Positions 24,293-36,602 are shown, counted from the stretch's first letter. The stretch: 64,000 nt of DNA from Fasciolopsis buskii (GCA_008360955.1 LUCM01011805.1:140960-204959), one strand, 5' to 3'. Notes: generated by a model not told the origin, from the sequence alone. Program-made: numbers and translations.

Positions 24293-26327
24293 CTGATTTC
24301 GTTAGGTGAAAGATATGGATACATTAAAAATGCAGGGAAAGTGAACCAATTAAAGTTAGAATATTGCGGTCATTTTATTTTTCGTCGCTAAAGAAGACAA
24401 ATCTAGTAAGAGCCACCACGTTACATTTCACAGTCCAATGAAGTAATACTTCTACACCTTGCAAGGAAAGTAATCATACTCGGAACCGGGATAGGACAGG
24501 TTTACACACTTATCTTTACAATCATCCACGCTATAATTTGGTTATTTGAGCTAAGTTCCTTTGAAAGATTGGTTGCACACAATTTTGAGTGATTTTTACG
24601 TGATCCACTAAAAATAAAAATCCTATCAAATCCTGTCTTTTCACTTAGTTTAAACAATAAAAGATCAAGATTTACGTCATTTTATTAAACGTTCGCGCTA
24701 TTCTGAGCCCGTATTCTTCATCTTTGTCAACTAGTGGTTTACCCATTTCAGCCATCTAGATCGAAGAGGAGATTTCTGTCTAATACTCCATTAAGCTAGG
24801 TCCCCGGATTCTTCTTTGTCCTGAGTACAACCTGAAAATTACTTCCGTGGTACGAGGTCCGAAGAGGAACAAGGATGCCCTTGGTTTTGTTAAACAGATC
24901 GTGCGGGTTATGTTGCGACGCAGGATGACCTGATCACTCTGACTGTGTATTTTCCACCTCGATGCAGTTGGAGTGCATCACGATCATTTTTTTCACCCGA
25001 ACTTTTCCAGCGTATCGGATTCCCTGTCCCAGTTACGGGTAGTCGCCTCCTTCGGAAGGCAGTCTTGATGTCCCACTTTTAAAAACAGAATCTTTCATAT
25101 CATATATTAGTCGATCTCATTTACTGTGACATGGACGTCACTTGGGGTCCACCGTGACAATTGCTTCAGCAACGTGTTGTTCACAATCGGCATGTTCGCC
25201 AGAAGGCATACGTCACATTGTGGAAAACTACGAACTTGCATTTGTGTGCAAATTCGATCAGCCGACAACCACCGAAGACAATGTTTCGGCTACCATCCAA
25301 ATTACCGGTCGTTCTCGGCATGTTTGATGGCTTTTATCTCTCCTCACTGAGAGATTAGGCCCAGCGGTTCGTCCTTCAGGCCAAGTTCAGCAATTCTGTA
25401 ATTGACAGACAGCTCCTGACTGATAGCTTAATACTTCTGTTTGCTTTGGAATCGTTACAAGCTCACTGAGGGGAAAACTAGTGATGTGTTCCCCTACCAA
25501 GAATATCTCCAGACTGTGATGCAGTTGAAATGCATATATTCAGGACGACGAGTGCATAGTGCTTGCCAGTGGGTCAAACAAATTCGAACGGTAGATGCGC
25601 AATCAAACAGCAAACAGCTATCTGTGAAAAGCAGCTAAGATATGAAAACAGGCGAGGATCTATCTCTGAATCTAGTAACTGAACAACTAACCGTCACCTG
25701 CAGTTTCCACAGTGCACAAATGAACAGTCACTTTTTGCTCGCAAAATTACCAGTTCAATTGGTTACCTGTACAACGGCCTGAATGATCAATCGACGTGTT
25801 TCATACGTGAACCGTAAGCAGACATCCCCCACCTTTAAACGCACATTGGTTAGATTTCTTGTTGAGACGTGTTATTGAGTAATTAGGATCGTTGTCACCA
25901 AACCTTTCTCACATTATCCCCAAACACATTGAGTCAACAAACCAGCAAGGTGAGCAATCGCACGGCAACCCATTTTACATCGGATCAAAAGACAAAGCAC
26001 CATTCGCTCCCAAATAACAACTAGGATGTTTAGTAGGGGTGGTAGGTGAACATGACGTGCAATCATTATATTCGATGACTAGCAGACTGTACACGACAAT
26101 CGATCAAACATTTCATCATTCGTGTCGCATGAATTCATGTACAAGACAATTTTTTGTGAAATCTGAAGTGACTTGCTTATTTACACACAAGTGAACAGTA
26201 TAAACTATATAAGTTCATGTACAAGTTGTGTAAGCGGTAAGGTTTAAACTAGTTAGGTAGACCACATATCAGGAATATAATTGTTCCATCTCATCCGTAT
26301 GTACTCTTTCGTCCCTACTCATGAAAC
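24293..26327 (-). other. PIK3C2: Intron
   Basis: Three overlapping plus-strand open frames at 25.13-25.36 kb have no recognisable product. Nothing else stands out. Confidence 0.4.
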
Positions 26328-26467
26328 TGGATTTCCATACATTTCATTTCCGCCAGAAAAATTCTCAAAATCTGTCTCTGAAGCATGCGTTACGTCTGCA
26401 CCAAAAAGGCCTGTTAAGTTCGTCACATATTCAGGTAGCCTGGAGTATTTATGAAATAAGGAGGTTT
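26328..26467 (-). CDS. PIK3C2: Class II PI3K linker exon with the LTGLFG motif
   Basis: It reads TSLFHKYSRLPEYVTNLTGL, then FGADVTHASET, ending GGNEMYGNP. It lines up with the class II signature N-L-P-R-x-x-x-x-x-V-T-S-L-F-G-G-x-x-T-x-x-S and the following N-P-V between Ras-binding and C2 domains. This is the strongest evidence for class II over class I. The acceptor ATTTCTTCTCATTTCCAG is strong and leaves two bases, fitting a phase-1 end at 27774. The donor GTTTCA at 26327 is weak but must be used before an in-frame stop seven bases on. It gives phase 0, as the next exon needs. Confidence 0.7.
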
Positions 26468-27773
26468 CTGGAAATGAGAAGAAATCAATGGAATATGTAC
26501 CCATACGATAACCACAGTAACGCACAGGGGTCACCGGGAAGTTCACATATACTGGAAAAGCAATAACAATTATATACCGTTCGTTCAAAGGAGCATTCAA
26601 AATGTTTGCGAGGAAAGGCGTTTGTGACCGGTTTCGGTCGCAAGAGGAATTCCGGACTTGGTATGCTCTAAGACAAAAGGTGTAGGGACAGAAACCCATT
26701 TGACCAAGCAGCATGTTTAACTGATGGATTTAATTTCTGACACTAACAAAGGTATTCTTTATCCCCGTTTTGTGAGTGAGCATTCGAATTTGGCTGAACA
26801 ATAAGCGGTGTATTTAATAAGCATCAATTATTCTAGTTTTCGACTGCTTTCATGCAAAAATGTCGCTTCGTCTCCCTTCCTCTGATATTATTGCTAGATT
26901 TTTTATGCTGCCGGCAAACGTTGGCCCACAAACTCAACGTCCACGTGGTACTGTTCTGAACTCAGGAGAATTCTACATCAAGAAATTGTCGGCATTTGTG
27001 GTTCCAAAAAGTCAGAAGGTCAAATCGAAATTCTGTTCTCGTACTGAGGAGTATAAGCTCCGATTCCAGTGTCGTCAGCAAATTGTCGAGTATGTAGTTC
27101 GTCTTATGCATTTAAGAGCGATCGGCTAATCAAACGGAACCAGTCAAACTGTCAGGGAAATCAAGATGGGAGACCACGATATCGTTTCAGGAGTTCACGA
27201 ATAAGCAGAAGAGTTCGCTATTCAAAGTCCTTTTTGGGTATTGTTAGATATAATACTTAAAGCTAGATCTCGCTTTGTAATTCTCCTATTTACCACTTAC
27301 ATGCAAAGTGCAATAGTAGTTAACCAACGTAATAGGAAACATGGATCCAAGACATCGCATAGCAACCGAGAGTACCTTCTACCTGAAAATCTGTTTGAGT
27401 AAATCGAGGTTCCCGTTTTAGTGTACGTAACCTGATGTTTGACCCATGTCCCCATGAATACATATACAGGTTACTGAAAGTTTTCTTCTCCAAAGCAAAG
27501 GAAAGTCACGTATCCGGGTACCAGACTGACCGACCGTTATATCGGCTGCGAATAAAATTAGCGTTCTACGAGATATCATGATATCGTGATTCCACAAATG
27601 CGATTTTGATTCGCATATTAATTTCAGAGCAGGATAAAACCGGATAATTTCGCGGCACTGGTCGTGTTTATTCCAGTGGTCCTACGTTTTTGTTGTCCGA
27701 GCAAATTAAATGAGGATCACCGGAAAAGTACTTACGGAAAACGGGGTATGAAACGCATAGACAAATCGTACAC
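26468..27773 (-). other. PIK3C2: Intron containing an unassigned plus-strand ORF
   Basis: Apart from the 90-codon plus-strand frame at 26860-27129, which is listed separately, I see no feature. Confidence 0.4.
26860..27129 (+). other. Unrecognised 89-residue ORF inside an intron
   Basis: The frame runs from ATG (context AAAAATG) to TAA. It encodes a basic, Lys/Arg/Gln-rich protein starting MSLRLPSSDIIARFFMLPAN, with a middle GEFYIKKLSAFVVPKSQKVK. No signal peptide or membrane segment is visible, and I recognise no family. It lies antisense within a host-gene intron. A single-exon nested gene, a processed copy, a transposon fragment and chance are all possible; chance is likely at this length. 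Confidence 0.15.
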
Positions 27774-28023
27774 CCACCTTGGCCTGTTTGCAACGTATAG
27801 AACTGAGCCAACGTTCGGTCGGTGATGATTGCCCACTCTGGATGACTCCACTTAGTCCGGCATGCTGGATCGCATCCGTGATGCACACCTGAACGTTACA
27901 TAACGCGTCCAAGACATCGGGGAAAGCAACGGACTGGCACACAGCAGCCAGCACTGCTTTGACCGATTGGGCAAGTGTGCTCCGTGCACATTGAATCTCG
28001 TTCAGCCACTTGGAATTTTCAAT
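27774..28023 (-). CDS. PIK3C2: Helical linker exon after the Ras-binding domain
   Basis: The acceptor CTCTATTCAG opens the exon in phase 0 with IENSKWLNEIQCARSTLAQS, then VKAVLAAVCQSVAFPDVLDA and LCNVQVCITDAIQHAG. This matches the class II segment Q-I-E-N..V-x-x-V-I-K-A-V-x-x-I-C-x-x-L-x-x-V-x-T-x-x-I-x-x-x-V-x-x-L, including the IEN at the same place. A less conserved tail ends CKQAK. Two donors overlap: AAG-GTGGGT at 27778 is the better motif, but GG-GTGTAC at 27774 gives the phase 1 that the next exon requires. I chose the latter on phase. Confidence 0.75.
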
Positions 28024-30649
28024 CTGAATAGAGAAAGTTTTGGATTTGGCTCGATTTTTACGAGTCTAACTAAATGTCGTGTAATTGAAAATGCCAAAAA
28101 TGAAAAGAAAAATTATCATCGCCGAATGATTCGCAATTTCCATACTCTGAACTGCTCCAGGCTAAAGAAATTACTCGGGTATTTGGTTTCATATTGTTCG
28201 GGAGGTACAGAAAGTGAAGTACTTGTCGCTGAGAGAGAAACACGCGCTGGTCTACATCAGCCGGATAGCGTTATAATCTTATTGCTTGCACAACACGTGA
28301 AACTGACCGTAACTGTTTGACTCACGTTAATGCATTGGTTTGGACTTATAAGAATGAAAATAATTCCCCCTATTGCAACTTTGCTCAACCACTGGAGTAG
28401 TTTCTCATCTCGGTATGTAATGCCAGCGCCATTTACATAACGAGATGGACGAATCGACCCTTTTTATTCCTGAATGGGGATCACTAGTACGATATATGGT
28501 AGTTACACAGATTGATATTGTTTGCTATGTGGCATCCAAAATGTTAGCGTATACGCTGAGGATTAGAAAGACGAATGGACGTATCTGATGTCAGTCTTTG
28601 TAGGATATTGGGTGTAGTAATCCAGCGTCTAATGTAACGTTAAGTTGGGAGTTATCACTGGCTTAAATCAGCCTTGGTCGTTGGAGTTTTTTCTGCCTTG
28701 GTAAATTTCACGTGAATATGTACAATCCAAAATGCGCAACATACCCAGCCTAAGTAAGCAACTCACTTATCTTGTAAACTCGTAATTTTAATAGCATTGT
28801 TTGGTCGTGATCAGCTCCCTCCGACTGGTGGCTAGTCTCCGGGATGGTAAACGTTTTAACAGCAACAGATACAGTAATAGCATTTAGGAGAGCGCGTCAA
28901 ACCAACCACACAGATACTCGTTATCTTACTTTTTATATCTACTAGTGTAACAAACGGCCTGAGTTAAAATCCTAATTCTGGTTCGGCATATGTGGCAATC
29001 TACTAACTTCACATTCTAGGATTCAGTTCATGAATATTCTCTTCATTTTTCTGTGTTCCAGATCCAGTTACATGGAGCCCCCTTCAGAAAAGCGCCAACC
29101 CCATGTACGATCAACCAGCAAACATTTGTGATTCAGGATGTCCCGAGACTAGAAATCTCAGACATGAATGCGAGTGCAGTTAAAAAGGAAGGGCACTGAA
29201 TGACGCCAATGGTAAGACAATGAGAGAGAAAAAGACAAACGGAATAAGTGAATGATGATAATCCAAAACCCGCGGCTCTCAAATACTTAGCATTTAAGGG
29301 CGACCAGCTCAAGAATCTAACCCGGACAGATATCGCAACTGGATATCTGCCTGTCGTATCAGGATCCGGCTTACTCTTAAAGTAGAGTAAAGGCTAATGA
29401 TTTCCACCTAAAATCGTACGTCCTGGGTTCGCGTCCCAGATTGAACGGGATAAATACGCAATGCTGATGGCTCACGACAAGGTCGAAACAGTTGTAAAAT
29501 CGTTCCATGGTTTCTTGATGATGACTTGAATGTTGATATTACACGGCGAATTATCTCATGAGTACCTTTAAAGTGCTGAAGAAACAGGCAGAAGTGGGTT
29601 TCATTGTCAAAACAACCTACTAGAATTTGAGTTTGATTACTTCAGTTTATTTTCTTTGGAACGAGTCATCAAGATAAACTCAAGTGATAATAATAAAGAC
29701 AGGAAGACCATCCTTTATCACGTGGTAGAACTGCATATGCCGCAGGGTAGACAGCTCAACATTCAACCTTGTCGATCAGGTTCATGGAACAATCCGTGAG
29801 CAGGTAGAATGGAGACCATGGCAACCGGGCAGCAAAATCTATCTAAGACCAGATCTCGGTGTCCAACGGTAAGTCATCAAGACAACTGGTAACACTTGCG
29901 ACAACTCATTAACAACTGGCAACTATACAAACTTCAGTCCTGTGATAACACCATCAATATGTGTTGTATCTCTGTCACACTCTCTTTACCCATCTAACTG
30001 AACAAAATTGACAACCATCTGATCAGACAAACATAATTCATTCCGCCACCATTGTGTATAATTACATGGCGTCAAGGAAGAATTTCTTAAAAGCACATGT
30101 TCGCCTAAATCCGTCGTTTTGGGAATAGTATTTTCGTTCCGACAGTCGCAAGATTGTCCTACGTTATGAGTGAGGTAGTTATTTTTGCATAAGCTAATAA
30201 ACGTAAAGTACCGTAGCAGTGCATTTTGATCTAACGCATTAGAAACCCGATTTTCAAACTAGCCTTTAGCTAGGACACACTGCCTAATTACAGGATTTGA
30301 CGTTTCGTATTGTATTTCTGTAAAGATACAAGCGTAGCTTAGTGCCACAGTGCATCTATCAAAGGTAAACTGTCGTTCAAGACAAGCACCTTAGCAAGCA
30401 AACGTTGCTCTCGAATTACGAGAAACAATTTCATTACCATTGAATTAACCAAGCATGCATTTCGATGCCTCTGGTTTACAAAACGGAAGTGCAGCACAGT
30501 ACATGGAGCAATTCGAATATCTGTTGACCTCTAGGCTGACCTTACTTAGGTCGTTGTTTTGTTTTACGACGGACCACGCCACGTGATTTCTGGAGATTAC
30601 CTGCCTATCAGAAGCGACCTGAATAATCGATTCCATAGTGATGGATCAC
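28024..30649 (-). other. PIK3C2: Intron, possibly hiding the second half of the Ras-binding domain
   Basis: The missing RBD strands should lie here, but I found no convincing exon. A tRNA-like B box (GGGTTCGCGTCCC, 29425-29437, plus strand) marks a possible SINE. A minus-strand open stretch near 28.77-28.92 kb with a GTGAGT donor was considered and not accepted. Confidence 0.35.
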
Positions 30650-30803
30650 TGGTGAATCATGACAGACACGCTCGTATTACTGGTTCCTATACTGGTGCAA
30701 GTACGCGTGTGATTAATTGCTTCAGCAACAGCTTTTTTCAGTGAACCGATTTCCGAGTCGAAAGAGCATTCAATATCAACTAAAAAATTCCAGTCCGGCA
30801 GCT
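30650..30803 (-). CDS. PIK3C2: Ras-binding domain exon
   Basis: The exon has no usable start codon of its own, so simple ORF scans miss it. After TGATCCACTATAG it reads LPDWNFLVDIECSFDSEIGS, then LKKAVAEAINHTRTCTSIG, then TSNTSVSVMIH. In class II PI3Ks the Ras-binding ubiquitin-like fold has strand 2 and helix 1 as L-P-V-T-F-T-C-D-V-S-S-T-V-x-x-I-I-x-Q-A-L. Here NFLVDIECSFDSEIGSLKKAVAEAI fits strand, turn and helix. It starts with two bases. The 3' end is open: CA-GTGATC (used here, phase 2), A-GTAATA or A-GTATAG would shorten it, and no downstream RBD exon was found to fix the choice. Confidence 0.55.
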
Positions 30804-32506
30804 CTATAGTGGATCAACAAACAGAAGTAACGTGCTAAAACTAAAAAATGTGCACAAAAGTGGCATCAGGAGGAAGCAGTTGTAATTAAGTTGGAGGATA
30901 TCTGTTCGGTGATTGAAGCTCGCGTTGAAATTAGATAAGGATACTTGAGAATTTTCGGAAATCTGTTGTCACAGGTGAAATGAAAAGTGCGCGAATACTA
31001 AACATTACTTCGGCTCACTTGACCGCATACACGGTTCGAACGTGATTCCAGCCGAAAACTATCCCACCTGAATCCGCAAACGATTCATTTTCAGAAGAAA
31101 ACTTAAGTCTTCAACTGGGAAAAGACCGACGAAATGGTGTCTTACTAACAGGTGTTATACAGTCGACACAAGAGAAGAGAAACCCTGTTTGCGTAACTGC
31201 ACTCGCATATTCGCATTCTTTCCTTCGCGGCAATTATAAGTTACGGAATTAATCATTACTTGTCTTCTACTTTTGTTGACGTCAACTCACTTTGTCTCGA
31301 CTCCGTAAGACAGTGTTCCGCACTTTTTCCAGTGCATCGCGAAAGACGCCGTAACTGATGGAGGTCTCATTACTAGAGATGGGAAAACCCGGTTCAAAAA
31401 CAAAATAAAGAGACAAGTGGAAGAAAAGTGGAAAAAAGAATGAAATAAAATTTAAACAATCATTTGGTGCGTTAGAGCGTTAACAGGATGGAAACTGTGG
31501 TGAAATAGGGGTTTGCATACTGTGCTTGTTGGTTTCGATGCTCCAGAATATCACAACTTGGATTATTTGCGGCCGGGTTAGTGTTATCGCACTGTACGAA
31601 AAGAAGAATGCTACGATGCGGTGTTGACATCCGGTCGACAACTTGCAATCGGTAACGTTTTGTTTATTTTGTGTGTGTTTATCAGACCTGTGTGCAATTG
31701 TACTAACGGTCTAGTTGTTATATCATCATTGGGTTACGTGTTCGCAACAAAATGAACTCAGGAGAACGCAATACATTTGTCTGAAAAAAAGTTACCGATA
31801 CCAAAATGAGCTTGTTTTCCGATACATTCCTCATTCGAGCAATAGAATTACAGACACATAGAGTCGAGCGAGGAATTATGTGTCAGGACAGGCAAACAAC
31901 TGGGCTGGCTGGTCATCTGCCTAAGTTTGGCAAGTGAAGTACGCATATGGACCAGGAAACTATTCCAAAAGTTCGAGAAAGATAAATGGGAAATTGGCAA
32001 AGTACGGAGACGACATGGATCATCTTCACGTCTGTTGTTGCACACACCGTAGCCACGAACCATGAAGATTCTAATGAGGCCCTCATATTGAGTTAATAAA
32101 AGCGCCGTTAAAATGTTTCTTCATTGTGCCCTTTTAGACATCTGACATGTAGAAACAAGGAGTTTGTTTATTCACAAAAATTAAACGTCGGTTGTAGGCA
32201 GCCAACTGAGTTGCATTGGTCAGGCTATTCTGCCAGATTTGGCACTATCTTCCGACTTGAGTCCGAGATGAAGAAATGGAACTAAACAGGCACCGTGATG
32301 CAAAATTGCATTTCCCCGAGTAGAGCACACGTGATATCATTTTGCAGATATGATCACTTACTTTGCTAAGACTGAAACTTCAGACGTGCTTTTTTAGATA
32401 TTTCTTTTATTCAATCTTATCCTAATTAACTCTGTCAACAGTGCTCTGAGTAAAAAGGATTTGGAGAAGTTTGGTAGCCGCACCGGTATCGAACACGTAC
32501 ACTTGT

Positions 32507-32690
32507 TTCCTTTTATATTTTCAATTCCTTTATTGATGAAACGAAAGTGTGCATTATTTTTCAACAGGTAGGCCTCGGCCAACAGAGGTGCAAAGCGGAA
32601 AAGTTGACCGGCGCTGGGAGGGTTCGAACCCGCAACCACCACGTCCGAACGCCACAGTTTTATCCGTGTTCAAACCATCTCCGGTCCCAA
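32507..32690 (-). repeat. tRNA-derived SINE, family A copy
   Basis: It carries GGGTTCGAACCC in the B-box position, CACGTCCGAACGCCA in the anticodon-arm position, AAGTTGACCGGCGCTGGGAG at the acceptor stem and the same tail with CCTTTATTGATGAAAC (AATAAA on the minus strand). The A box is damaged (GGTTTGAACACGG). Confidence 0.75.
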
Positions 32691-32851
32691 TCATTTGTAT
32701 CCCCTGGAACGCTGCTGTCGGGTTGTCACAAATGACAACTGACAAAATCAGACAGACTAAATGCGAACTTGTGATGTAGATTCACAAGTATCACCTAGAA
32801 TCCCGAGATTCAGACGCCTTACTTAGTCTATATTATCTGAAGAATAATGAG

Positions 32852-33460
32852 NNNNNNNNNNNNNNNNNNNNNNNNNNNNNNNNNNNNNNNNNNNNNNNNN
32901 NNNNNNNNNNNNNNNNNNNNNNNNNNNNNNNNNNNNNNNNNNNNNNNNNNNNNNNNNNNNNNNNNNNNNNNNNNNNNNNNNNNNNNNNNNNNNNNNNNNN
33001 NNNNNNNNNNNNNNNNNNNNNNNNNNNNNNNNNNNNNNNNNNNNNNNNNNNNNNNNNNNNNNNNNNNNNNNNNNNNNNNNNNNNNNNNNNNNNNNNNNNN
33101 NNNNNNNNNNNNNNNNNNNNNNNNNNNNNNNNNNNNNNNNNNNNNNNNNNNNNNNNNNNNNNNNNNNNNNNNNNNNNNNNNNNNNNNNNNNNNNNNNNNN
33201 NNNNNNNNNNNNNNNNNNNNNNNNNNNNNNNNNNNNNNNNNNNNNNNNNNNNNNNNNNNNNNNNNNNNNNNNNNNNNNNNNNNNNNNNNNNNNNNNNNNN
33301 NNNNNNNNNNNNNNNNNNNNNNNNNNNNNNNNNNNNNNNNNNNNNNNNNNNNNNNNNNNNNNNNNNNNNNNNNNNNNNNNNNNNNNNNNNNNNNNNNNNN
33401 NNNNNNNNNNNNNNNNNNNNNNNNNNNNNNNNNNNNNNNNNNNNNNNNNNNNNNNNNNNN
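32852..33460. other. Assembly gap (609 N)
   Basis: Unknown bases. The long frame spanning it is an artefact. The gap ends exactly at a GATT tetranucleotide run, so a longer repeat array probably broke the assembly. Confidence 1.
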
Positions 33461-33667
33461 GTTGATTGATTGATTGATTGATTTTAAATGGATTTGAAAA
33501 TGTGGGTTGGTCTCAGCCCAGGTTTTGCGTTTTCATGGGGTTCTGATAGCTGAGCTTGGCGTTTAGGGCGTAAACGTTTCACCATCAGTCGAGGTGATGA
33601 GCTGTTTGCACCCAAGATCTGCGATCAGGACCAGATGATTGATTGATTAATTGATCACTTGATTGGA
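33461..33667 (+). repeat. GATT-bordered dispersed repeat
   Basis: A roughly 150-base body (TAGCTGAGCTTGGCGTTTAG, then GGCGTAAACGTTTCACCATC, then AGTCGAGGTGATGAGCTG) sits between two GATT tetranucleotide runs (33463-33484 and 33637-33655). A second relic at 56561-56615 shares TTAGCTGAACAGTCTG, TGTAAACGTTTCATCACCAA and ACGAGCCG. Its left part may continue into the N gap. Confidence 0.6.
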
Positions 33668-35817
33668 TTTCAGCATAGTTTCACTAAGAAGTGTAGGAGA
33701 AGAGGGTATAGACAATGGTCCGCATGAAGATTATACGGAGTAATTCAAAATGACAATATCCTAATGCTTGATAAAATTTCGCAGTAAACAATATAAAACG
33801 GTTCTACAAAAGTTTAGTCAGTTTACTCATAACATCTTTTACAGCTTCCGAAATTGAAGAACTTCTGCGCAGCAAACTTAACAGGCTACCTATCATGAAT
33901 AAGAGTGATTCCATAACCACAGTGTAACATCACGTACTCGTTGTGCTAGTAAGATGGGCATAATATGCACACGTGCCGCCGATTATGATGTATTCAAAAA
34001 TCTCCAGCGTTAATAATCTTAAGCCTCTAGTGATTTCTAGGTGTAAGGAAGCATCAACAAACACCACGAAGTTATTTACAGCTGTCCTGTATTAGATCTG
34101 TTTATATACAGTAATTAGGCAAGTCAAAAATGAGTGGTTTTGGATGTTTAGGCAACGCCTCTGAACATGAAAAATGAAACCATAAACGTTTTTCGAATGG
34201 TCTTAGGATGTATTTCGGTATGCCTTCACAAATGAACACAAACACGCCTGTCCAGCAAAAAGGCTTATTTCGTCCGGAATTTTGCTCACGATTGCACATA
34301 AATTATAGACTGAAGATGATTATTCGTTAGCCAGGGTATTTGGCATTCGTGGTTGGTCATGAACAGAAAAAGTTTCTTCTAGGGAAGATGTTCATTTACA
34401 TCAAAGTTGACCTGGCGTTAGGGTCAAGCGCTGCGTTGACCTCTTTATTGTTACGGAGACTGTGAAGCAGTGAGCAAGACAAGGCAAAAATGTTTGGTAC
34501 CGCAATGTAGCGAATAATAAACTGATTTCAAAGCATCGGCCGATTCAAAATTTTGTAGTTAAACTTCTCTAGCATTTCAAATTGAACAAGGCCGCCATTT
34601 GTACCAGATTAAATAAACAAACTAAGCCAGGAGCATAAGGTCCAGGAAAGAAATCAATCGTATCCGAAAGTGATCACGAAGTTACTTATATTTATATTAA
34701 CATTTCACGATAGAAGTTATTTTCTCTAATCTTGCCGTAGATTACTGCACGTGTCTCATATACCATCGTCCAGGTAAACTTGAATAGTATCTGGACGCCC
34801 CAAATTTCACCAGATGTGGACTGCGAATTAATTGCACAACAAAGCAGGGAATATAATTATCCTGAGCAATAGTAGAAAATGTGGATCACCTCAGTCTAGG
34901 AAAATGTTAATTTTTTGATGTGTAATTGTCACACGACGACTCGAAAAACACTTGCGAAATGGGCAATTCTAGAATGAAATTCTACCCGCTTCCTTAGTTC
35001 CGTCCAAATTGTTGACTCTTACACGACTAAAATTAGAAAATCCTTACCAACGGATCAAAAGAGAACGCACTCCGGAAAAAAGGGATTTTTCCATTGTGAT
35101 AACGGAGATGTCCCACTCATTCTAATAAAATATCTAATTTAAAAAGACAGCAGCATCCCCTAAAGGGGTTGCGTGTTTCATTCTGCCAGATTTTACTTAT
35201 CATATCACGCTGAGTAGAGTGGTTTTCTTTCAGTCTGCTGTAAATCAGATAAAAGTAATTATATGATGGAGGGTACACTTCATATAAAACCATACTTCAG
35301 TCTGAATCTTCATTATTCCTAAAATGTTTCGCGTCTTGATGTGGTAGTTTAGAAGAGGTTTCCCAACCCTTGGATACTGACTTGGGGAATTTTAAAGCTT
35401 CTTGAAGTATGAAGTAAAATCGATATCACTTTGGAGGTGCGTGGCACCAAATCGAAAGGACCAAAATAGTGCTGAAGGGTAGTGACGGGCACATTGATTA
35501 CCACTGTTCATTGGTGCTCCATTCCCAGCAAAACAACCATCCGATTGTTGTGAAGTAGTCTCATTTTGTTCTTCCTAACGAGCTCGTGATGCTTCATTGC
35601 TCAAATCTACAGATAGTGATTTAAATAAGATTTGGACTAAGTTCCCAACATATATGATTACTTCGTAACTCCAAAGCATGCGGCTTATTGCCGAAAAGAT
35701 TCGCCAGTCCCTGATAAGTTAAAGGAACACAAATTGGACTATTTACCTTCCTTTGCTGCAGCCAACTGGAGAAATTGCTCATTCGACGCTTGTTGCATCA
35801 GTTTTCATAAGACCTGC

Positions 35818-35852
35818 ATATATATATATATATATATATATATACGTATGTA
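35818..35852. repeat. AT microsatellite
   Basis: About thirteen TA units are followed by TACGTATGTAT. Confidence 0.9.
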
Positions 35853-36528
35853 TCTGAAGTGCTCATTTATAAAACGGCAGATTTGTACTGATATCAGACA
35901 AAAACCAGATTCCTGTTTTGAGGACAATGAAGAACATTGACTGGTAGCCGAACACAAGCTTCCGTAACAGCCGTTACACCTGCAGCTTTCCGCAGTATTC
36001 ATTGAAGTTCGGAAATGTCACGCGTTTCAAACCCGAAGTCTTCGGCCACACGAAATTAAGGTATCAAACGAGGCTGTCCATTGATTTTTGGCGGTTTTCC
36101 ATCGAATCATGGATTTCTAGGGCAAAGATTAACTGGAAAGTCCTTGGCATACCAATTTAGGCACATCGGAACCAATGTTTCATCGCGTTCCCCTTCTGGC
36201 GAATCACCAACCTCGCACAAACATACTGGGTTTGCCAAGGGCACCAGTTAGGCTGGCGATGACAGAAAGATCATCCACATGGTAGAAATCACTTTAGTAC
36301 GAGTGCAAATGCGCAGACGGTTATTGTAAGATCAAAAAAGTCTAAAACTGTGTACTTTATGGGCCATTGTGCCATTCAGTCGGTTGATTCAAGATAGGCT
36401 GTTTTATGGGTGCATGTTTTCTCAGGCTTTGTGCATCCAAACGCAGTCGGCAGGACAGCTGAAGATGGTTATCAAATCATTTATACAATATTCGACGGCG
36501 CTCCGCATTATTTGGGACAGGTACTTAC

Positions 36529-36602
36529 TCAGGAGAAACACGAAGCGGATCGACGGAGCAAGAATAGGGCATGAATGGCCCTCGGGTTTGGATATCATTT
36601 TC
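36529..36602 (-). CDS. PIK3C2: Exon at the start of the Ras-binding domain (two open frames)
   Basis: A 74-base segment is bounded by a very good acceptor (CTATTCCTTTTATCAG) and donor (CTCCTGA then GTAAGT). It is open in two frames. Frame starting at the first base: ENDIQTRGPFMPYSCSVDPL, then RVSP, resembling the class II motif F-P-Y-x-x-x-x-T-N-P-G-x-x-x-S-P just before the RBD, and in phase with the exon at 50565. Frame starting at the second base: KMISKPEGHSCPILAPSIRF, then VFLL, whose end looks like RBD strand 1 and joins in phase to LPDWNFLV at 30803. Splice motifs make the exon credible; the reading frame is unresolved. Confidence 0.5.

Larger units (their letters stand above)
30804..36528 (-). 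other. PIK3C2: Intron with the assembly gap, a SINE and a GATT-bordered repeat
   Basis: It contains the N run, SINE family A at 32.5 kb, the GATT-flanked repeat at 33.46-33.67 kb and an AT microsatellite at 35.8 kb. An RBD first-strand exon could also be concealed here or in the gap. Confidence 0.4.

Noticed and set aside
25126..25358. Three overlapping plus-strand frames
   Set aside because: Three frames open at once over about 220 bases with no recognisable product point to chance rather than a gene.
28769..28920. Minus-strand open stretch ending in a GTGAGT donor as a PI3K exon
   Set aside because: Its phase does not fit the exon at 28023, no PI3K similarity was seen, and the surrounding sequence looks repetitive.
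32847..33473. A 208-codon open frame
   Set aside because: It consists of the N gap; there is no sequence to translate.
35805..36002. Minus-strand frame near the AT repeat as a missing RBD strand
   Set aside because: Its C-terminal part is translated microsatellite (repeated IY) and the likeness to the RBD is too short to trust.
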